This document shows positions 31,674 through 36,076 of a stretch of 36,076 nt of DNA, piece by piece. Under the pieces are notes generated by a model. That model was not told where the DNA came from. It made no database searches and saw only the letters and a list, made by a program, of their open reading frames with translations. Positions within the stretch are counted from its first letter, which is position 1. Each line of letters begins with the position of its first letter. A program made the translations under genes and the position numbers. The DNA is from an uncultured Clostridia bacterium. Lineage in GTDB: Bacteria > Bacillota > Clostridia > Christensenellales > CAG-138. The stretch is from NCBI GenBank assembly GCA_937915925.1, contig CALGGM010000069.1, positions 1 through 36,076 on the forward strand, written 5' to 3'.

Positions 31674-33112
31674 CGGCGGCGGAGCTGATCGAAAAGCTTT
31701 CCGGCGACACCGCGGTCGAAGCGCTGTCCATGCTCTGCGTGACGGCGAAGACGAAGCAGGGACGCGCCGAGATCGAACAGGCGTTAAACGGGCACGAGAC
31801 CTTGTATCGCCTGATGGAGAGTCCGCAGCCGAAGGTGCGAAAGAACGTGTACCGGCTGATCGGTGCGCTCGAGGACGAACGCGACGTTCCGGCTTTGGCG
31901 CGCGCGCTGGAAGCGGAAACGACGCTGTTTGCCGTGCCGAGCCTGCTGCTTTCGCTCGGACGCCTCGGCGCAAAGGACGTGCTCAAAGCGTATCGCGTGC
32001 CGATTTCCGAATCGGAAGCGATGGACAAGCATATCGCGGAGATCGAGATCGCCTACGAAAAGGCGATGCAGCAGTTTGAAACGCTCCCGACCGAGCGAAA
32101 AAATACGCTTTCCGAGCCGCGCGAGATCCTGTGCTACGCGCCGGAAGGGTTCCCAAAGGAGCTTTCGGACGAGCTTAAAGCGCTTGGCTTTGCGGGCGAG
32201 ATCACGGGGAACGTGGTGCGCGTGTTTACCGACGATCTCAAAACGCTTTATCGCGCAAACTGCATGACCGAGGCGCTGCTGCCGATCGCAAGGGACGTGC
32301 CGATGGAGCCGCGGGCGATCGCCGCGGCGGCAAAATCGTGCATCGGGACGTATTACCGCATCGAGATCCGCGGATACTTAAAGGATCGGGGCGGGTTCAT
32401 CGAAAAGCTGAAAACGCTTCTGGACGGGCATAACAACCCGTCCGCGTACGACTGCGAGCTGCGCATCGAATGCCGCAACGAGCGGTGCGACCTTTATTGG
32501 AAAGTCTGGAACGTGGACGATCTGCGCTATCCGTGGCGCAGGGGCACGGTCCCCGCGTCGATGCATCCGGCGCTTGCGTACGCGCTCGCACGCTATGCGC
32601 TGTCGTTTGTGAAAAAGGAGCGTCCAAGCGTGTTCGATCCGTTCTGCGGAAGCGGCTCGCTGCTGTTCGCCGCGGAGGAGCAGGGAAGCTGCCGTTCGCT
32701 TTTGGGCGTCGACCGCAGCGGGACGGCGGTCGCGATCGCGCGGGACAACGCAAGGGCGGTCAACAGCCGCGCGCGGTTCGTGTGCCGCGACATTCTGCGC
32801 TTTACGGCGAAGGAGGGCGCGGACCTCGTGCTTTCGAACATGCCGTTCGGCAACCGCGTCGGCTCGCACCGGGAGAACGAAACGCTCTACGCGCGGTTTT
32901 TGAAGCATCTTCGGTACCTTTTAAACGACGGCGGCGTCGCGGTTCTGTACACCGCGGACGCGAAGCTTTTGGAACGGTTGATCGAAAAGGAGCCGGATCT
33001 CAGGCTTTTGGAAAAGCGCCGCACATCGGCAGGGGGACTTTCCCCGTGGATAATTGTGATTGACAAATCGTCCCGCGATCCGTACAATGACAGCAATAAG
33101 GAGAGGAAATGA
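31670..33112 (+). CDS. HEAT-repeat/THUMP/RNA methyltransferase fusion
   Basis: In this 480-residue protein, residues 1-110 look like HEAT repeats (SPQPKVRKNVYRLIGALEDE, DVPALARALEAET, AVPSLLLSLGRLGAKD). Residues 150-290 look THUMP-like (YRIEIRGYLKDRGGFIEKL, then RYPWRRGTVPASMHPALAYA). The last part is a Rossmann methyltransferase with the SAM loop VFDPFCGSGSLLFAAEE and the catalytic N-M-P-F-G. This resembles RlmL/Trm14-type N2-guanosine methyltransferases (UPF0020). The substrate is unknown; it lies directly before metG. The HEAT front end is an unusual addition. Confidence 0.82.
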   Translation: MTAAELIEKLSGDTAVEALSMLCVTAKTKQGRAEIEQALNGHETLYRLMESPQPKVRKNVYRLIGALEDERDVPALARALEAETTLFAVPSLLLSLGRLGAKDVLKAYRVPISESEAMDKHIAEIEIAYEKAMQQFETLPTERKNTLSEPREILCYAPEGFPKELSDELKALGFAGEITGNVVRVFTDDLKTLYRANCMTEALLPIARDVPMEPRAIAAAAKSCIGTYYRIEIRGYLKDRGGFIEKLKTLLDGHNNPSAYDCELRIECRNERCDLYWKVWNVDDLRYPWRRGTVPASMHPALAYALARYALSFVKKERPSVFDPFCGSGSLLFAAEEQGSCRSLLGVDRSGTAVAIARDNARAVNSRARFVCRDILRFTAKEGADLVLSNMPFGNRVGSHRENETLYARFLKHLRYLLNDGGVAVLYTADAKLLERLIEKEPDLRLLEKRRTSAGGLSPWIIVIDKSSRDPYNDSNKERK

Positions 33113-33113
33113 T

Positions 33114-35066
33114 ATGAGGCAAAAGTTTTACATGACAACCGCGATCGCGTACGCGTCCGGCAAGCCGCACATCGGCAACACCTACGAGGCGATCCTGGCG
33201 GATTCCATCGCGCGGTTCAAGCGCTTTGAGGGGTACGACGTGTATCTGCAGACCGGCACGGACGAGCACGGTCAGAAGATCGAGGAGAAGGCGAAGACGG
33301 CAGGCGTTACGCCGCAGGCGTACGTCGACGGTGTTTCCGGCGAGATCAAACGGCTTTGGGATCTGGTCGGGACCGGGTACGACCGCTTTATCCGCACCAC
33401 GGACGCCGACCATGTCGCGGCGGTGCAGAAGATCTTCAAGTACCTGTACGACAAGGGCGACATCTATAAGGGCTATTACGAGGGCATGTACTGCGTGCCG
33501 TGCGAATCGTTCTTCACGCCCTCGCAGCTCGTGAACGGCAAGTGCCCGGACTGCGGACGCGACGTGCAGCCTGCGAAGGAGGAAGCGTATTTCTTCAAGA
33601 TGAGCAAGTACGCCGACCGCTTGATCGACTACATCAACACGCATCCCGATTTCATCAAGCCCGTTTCGCGTAAGAACGAGATGATGAACAACTTCCTGCT
33701 GCCGGGACTTCAGGATCTTTGCGTATCGCGCACGTCGTTTACGTGGGGCATCCCGGTGGACTTCGATCCGAAGCACGTCGTTTACGTGTGGCTCGACGCG
33801 CTTGCGAACTACATCACCGGCATCGGCTACGAATGCGGCGGGGAATCCTCCGAGCTGTTTCGGGCGCTGTGGCCTGCCGACCTGCATGTGATCGGAAAGG
33901 ACATCATCCGCTTCCATACGATCTACTGGCCGATCTTCTTGATGGCGCTCGATCTGCCGCTGCCGAAGACCGTCTTCGGTCATCCGTGGCTCTTACAGCA
34001 GGGCGACAAGATGAGCAAATCCAAGGGCAACGTGATGTACGCCGACGACCTTTGCGAGCTGTTTGGCGTGGATGCGGTGCGCTATTATGTTCTCAACGAG
34101 ATGCCGTTCGACAACGACGGCTCGATCACGTGGGAGCTGATGATCGAACGGCTCAACGCGGACCTCGCAAACACGCTCGGAAACCTCGTAAACCGCACGG
34201 TCGCCATGAGCAACAAATATTTCGGCGGCGCCGTTCGCCGCACCGGCGCGGCGGAGCCGGTCGACGACGAGCTCAAATCGGTCGCGACAAACGCGATCGC
34301 GCGCGTCCGGCAGGCAATGGACGATCTTCGCATCGCCGACGCGCTCGGGGAGATTTTCAACGTCTTCCGCCGCTGCAATAAGTACATCGACGAGACCGCG
34401 CCGTGGGTGCTTGCAAAGGACCCCGAAAAGGCGGACCGTCTTTCCGAAGTGCTGTATAATCTCATCGAGAGCATCTCGATCGGCGCAAGTATGCTGGCGC
34501 CGTTCCTTCCCACGACCGCGGCGCGCATCCAAAAGCAGATCGGCGCCGAGCCGCGCGAGATCGATTCGCTTGAAACGTTCGGCGTATATCCCGCATCCGG
34601 CAGCACGGTCGCGGAAAAGCCCGAGATCCTGTTTGCCCGCCTCGATCCGAAGGTCGTGATGGAGCAGGTCGAGAAGATCATGGAAAAGCAGAAGGCGTCC
34701 GCGGAGCCCGAAAAGCCGGCGCTTCCCGCGATCAAGGACGAGATCGCGTACGAGGATTTCGAAAAGCTTGATCTCAGACTCGCAAAGGTCGTTGCGTGCG
34801 AGGAGGTCAAGCGTTCGAAGAAGCTTCTGAAGCTCACCGTTTCCGTAGGCAATGAGGAGCGCACGGTCGTGTCCGGCATCAAGAACTGGTATAAACCGGA
34901 GGACCTCGTGGGCAAAACGGTCGTGCTCGTCGCGAACCTCAAGCCCGTCACGCTGTGCGGCGTGGAAAGCCACGGCATGATCCTGTGCGCGTCCGATCCC
35001 GAGGACAAGGCGCTCGCGTTCGTCACGCCCGAAAAGGCGATGGAGCCGGGCTGGGTGGTACGCTGA
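33114..35066 (+). CDS. metG: Methionyl-tRNA synthetase
   Basis: This 650-residue class I synthetase has the HIGH-type motif KPHIGN near residue 20. A zinc knuckle (CVPCESFF, CPDCGRDV) lies near residues 127-148, and the KMSKS motif covers residues 299-303. Residues 545-650 form the C-terminal Trbp111-like tRNA-binding domain (DLRLAKVVACEEVKRS, HGMILCASD). The ATG at 33114 has AAGGAGAGG upstream; an upstream in-frame start lies inside the methyltransferase gene. It is cotranscribed with tatD. Confidence 0.97.
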   Translation: MRQKFYMTTAIAYASGKPHIGNTYEAILADSIARFKRFEGYDVYLQTGTDEHGQKIEEKAKTAGVTPQAYVDGVSGEIKRLWDLVGTGYDRFIRTTDADHVAAVQKIFKYLYDKGDIYKGYYEGMYCVPCESFFTPSQLVNGKCPDCGRDVQPAKEEAYFFKMSKYADRLIDYINTHPDFIKPVSRKNEMMNNFLLPGLQDLCVSRTSFTWGIPVDFDPKHVVYVWLDALANYITGIGYECGGESSELFRALWPADLHVIGKDIIRFHTIYWPIFLMALDLPLPKTVFGHPWLLQQGDKMSKSKGNVMYADDLCELFGVDAVRYYVLNEMPFDNDGSITWELMIERLNADLANTLGNLVNRTVAMSNKYFGGAVRRTGAAEPVDDELKSVATNAIARVRQAMDDLRIADALGEIFNVFRRCNKYIDETAPWVLAKDPEKADRLSEVLYNLIESISIGASMLAPFLPTTAARIQKQIGAEPREIDSLETFGVYPASGSTVAEKPEILFARLDPKVVMEQVEKIMEKQKASAEPEKPALPAIKDEIAYEDFEKLDLRLAKVVACEEVKRSKKLLKLTVSVGNEERTVVSGIKNWYKPEDLVGKTVVLVANLKPVTLCGVESHGMILCASDPEDKALAFVTPEKAMEPGWVVR

Positions 35067-35842
35067 TGCGGATTTTTGATACCCACGCGCATCTCTTGGA
35101 CGAGCAGTTTGACGCGGATCGGGAGGTGCTTGTCGCGTCGCTTTCGGACGCGGGCATCGCGCACGTCATGGAAGCCTGCTGCGATGAAGCAGGGATCGAC
35201 CGGACGGTCGCGTTTGTGCAGCGTGTGCCGTTCCTCTACGGCAGCGCGGGCGTGCATCCGCATTCGGCGGACGAGTTCACGCCCGAAACCCTCGATCACA
35301 TCAGGGCGGCGCTGACGCACGAACGCATGGTTGCGATCGGCGAGATCGGTCTCGATTACCACTACGACTTCTCCCCGCGCGATGTGCAGCGCGACTGCTT
35401 CGACGCGCAGCTTGCGCTGGCGGCGGAGCTCAAACGTTCCGTCATCATCCATGACCGCGAGGCGCACGGCGACTGCATGGACATGCTTCGTCGCTATCGC
35501 GGGAGACTTTCGGGCGTCATGCACTGCTTCTCCGCGAGTTACGAGATCGCGAAGGAGTGCATCGACCTGGGGCTGTTCATCGCGTTCGGCGGCGCGCTGA
35601 CGTTCAAAAACGCCGTGAACCAGTGGGAGATCGCGTCAAAGCTTCCCTTGGATCGGCTGCTGATCGAAACCGACTGTCCGTACATGACGCCGGTCCCGCT
35701 GCGCGGCACGCGAAATGACCCGACGAAGATCCGCTACACGCTCGAAAAGCTCGCGGCGCTTCGCGGCACGGACCCGGAAACCCTGTCCGAAACACTTTAT
35801 CACAACAGCTTCCGCGCGTTCGGCATCGAAGAAGATCAATAG
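35066..35842 (+). CDS. TatD-family metal-dependent hydrolase (DNase)
   Basis: This 258-residue TIM-barrel hydrolase starts at an ATG that overlaps the metG stop by one base. Metal ligands are visible in DTHAHLLDEQF, GEIGLDYHYD, VIIHDREAHGD, VMHCFSASY and LLIETDCPYMTP. TatD and YcfH-type proteins are Mg-dependent 3'-5' nucleases. The pairing with metG is common in Firmicutes. Confidence 0.94.
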   Translation: MRIFDTHAHLLDEQFDADREVLVASLSDAGIAHVMEACCDEAGIDRTVAFVQRVPFLYGSAGVHPHSADEFTPETLDHIRAALTHERMVAIGEIGLDYHYDFSPRDVQRDCFDAQLALAAELKRSVIIHDREAHGDCMDMLRRYRGRLSGVMHCFSASYEIAKECIDLGLFIAFGGALTFKNAVNQWEIASKLPLDRLLIETDCPYMTPVPLRGTRNDPTKIRYTLEKLAALRGTDPETLSETLYHNSFRAFGIEEDQ

Positions 35843-36076
35843 CTTTTGTAGAGACAGCCCTTTCGTCGACCTATCGGTCGACACCCCCTTGCACAGGGGA
35901 GGCAAGAAGGTGAAAATGAATCGTAGGGGCGGATCGCATCCGCCCGCTTTTTGTTGAAATGGGGAAGAAGATTCTTCGTCGCTTCGTTCTCCAGAATGAC
36001 ACACGTTTTTTGCGTGGCGATTTGTAGGGGGCGACGACCTCGGCGCCCCGTCAAAAGACTTGCGGTTCAAGTGACA
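35843..36076. repeat. Terminal repeat block
   Basis: No gene is seen. It holds a GTCGACC-TATC-GGTCGAC hairpin (35865-35882), a CACAGGGGAGGCAAGAAGG element, GTAGGGGCGGATCGC (35923-35946) and a half MITE-like copy (35967-36003). GTAGGGGGCGACGACC (36024-36050) then continues into CGTCAAAAGACTTGCGGT, the inverted counterpart of the left-end segment near 135-168. Confidence 0.75.

Noticed and set aside
34085..35524. 479-residue open frame on the minus strand
   Set aside because: It is the antisense of metG and tatD, both clearly real on the plus strand.

Overview
The window looks like a chromosomal segment from a GC-rich, spore-forming anaerobic Firmicute, most likely a gut Clostridia lineage. 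The grounds are the sporulation pair SpmA/SpmB, strong AGGAGG ribosome binding sites, an ECF sigma/DUF4179 anti-sigma pair, a CD1871A-type CXXC peptide, and dense palindromic repeats of a kind common in gut Clostridia in nearly every long intergenic gap. I see no rRNA, tRNA, CRISPR array, phage or transposase gene. The species cannot be named from the sequence alone.

Layout. 324-2225 (minus): a YtrA-type operon of ABC ATPase, permease and GntR regulator, with a near-consensus promoter and an operator-like inverted repeat. 2373-3998 (plus): a redox trio of TlpA-like lipoprotein, a 48-residue CD1871A-type CXXC membrane peptide and a NapH-like 4Fe-4S membrane protein. 4233-6424 (plus): two G3E (CobW-type) GTPases, one with a very long His/Asp tract and one joined to a DUF1980-like C-terminal domain. 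6859-8951 (minus): an ECF sigma factor and its DUF4179 anti-sigma factor, with an ECF-type promoter in front. 9124-10491 (minus): an orphan lipoprotein and a YbaK-type deacylase. 11252-14817 (minus): oligoendopeptidase F, a small winged-helix protein and a MATE transporter, with two unusual RNA hairpins in the leader and spacer. 14977-18287 (minus): MoxR, DUF58 and a DUF4129-like membrane protein. 18467-23661 (minus): a YknXYZ/MacAB-like exporter with two different adaptor proteins. 24043-26416 (minus): a DUF1653 protein and a HerA-like (DUF853) ATPase. 26820-27880 (minus): SpmA and SpmB. 28007-35842 (plus): a class B penicillin-binding protein, MurG, a HEAT-THUMP-methyltransferase, MetG and TatD.

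The most striking observation is a complete minus-strand cassette at 23774-23930: a sigma-A promoter, a SAM-I-clan riboswitch aptamer (P1, P2, P3, loop pseudoknot and both conserved core strings) and an intrinsic terminator. It stands directly in front of the two-adaptor ABC exporter. SAM riboswitches normally control methionine, cysteine or SAM genes, so an efflux-type operon under this control is unexpected. The second adaptor carries a tandemly duplicated domain of about 75 residues plus a Thr-Pro repeat inside its coiled-coil hairpin.

Other points of note are the G3E GTPase/DUF1980 fusion lacking the CxCC metal motif next to a His-rich CobW paralogue, a likely metal (zinc) handling pair. 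There is also a MATE leader with a hairpin and U-tract between promoter and start codon, and a 16-bp hairpin that hides the ribosome binding site of a winged-helix gene. Functional statements rest on recognisable motifs and family knowledge; no database search was possible.
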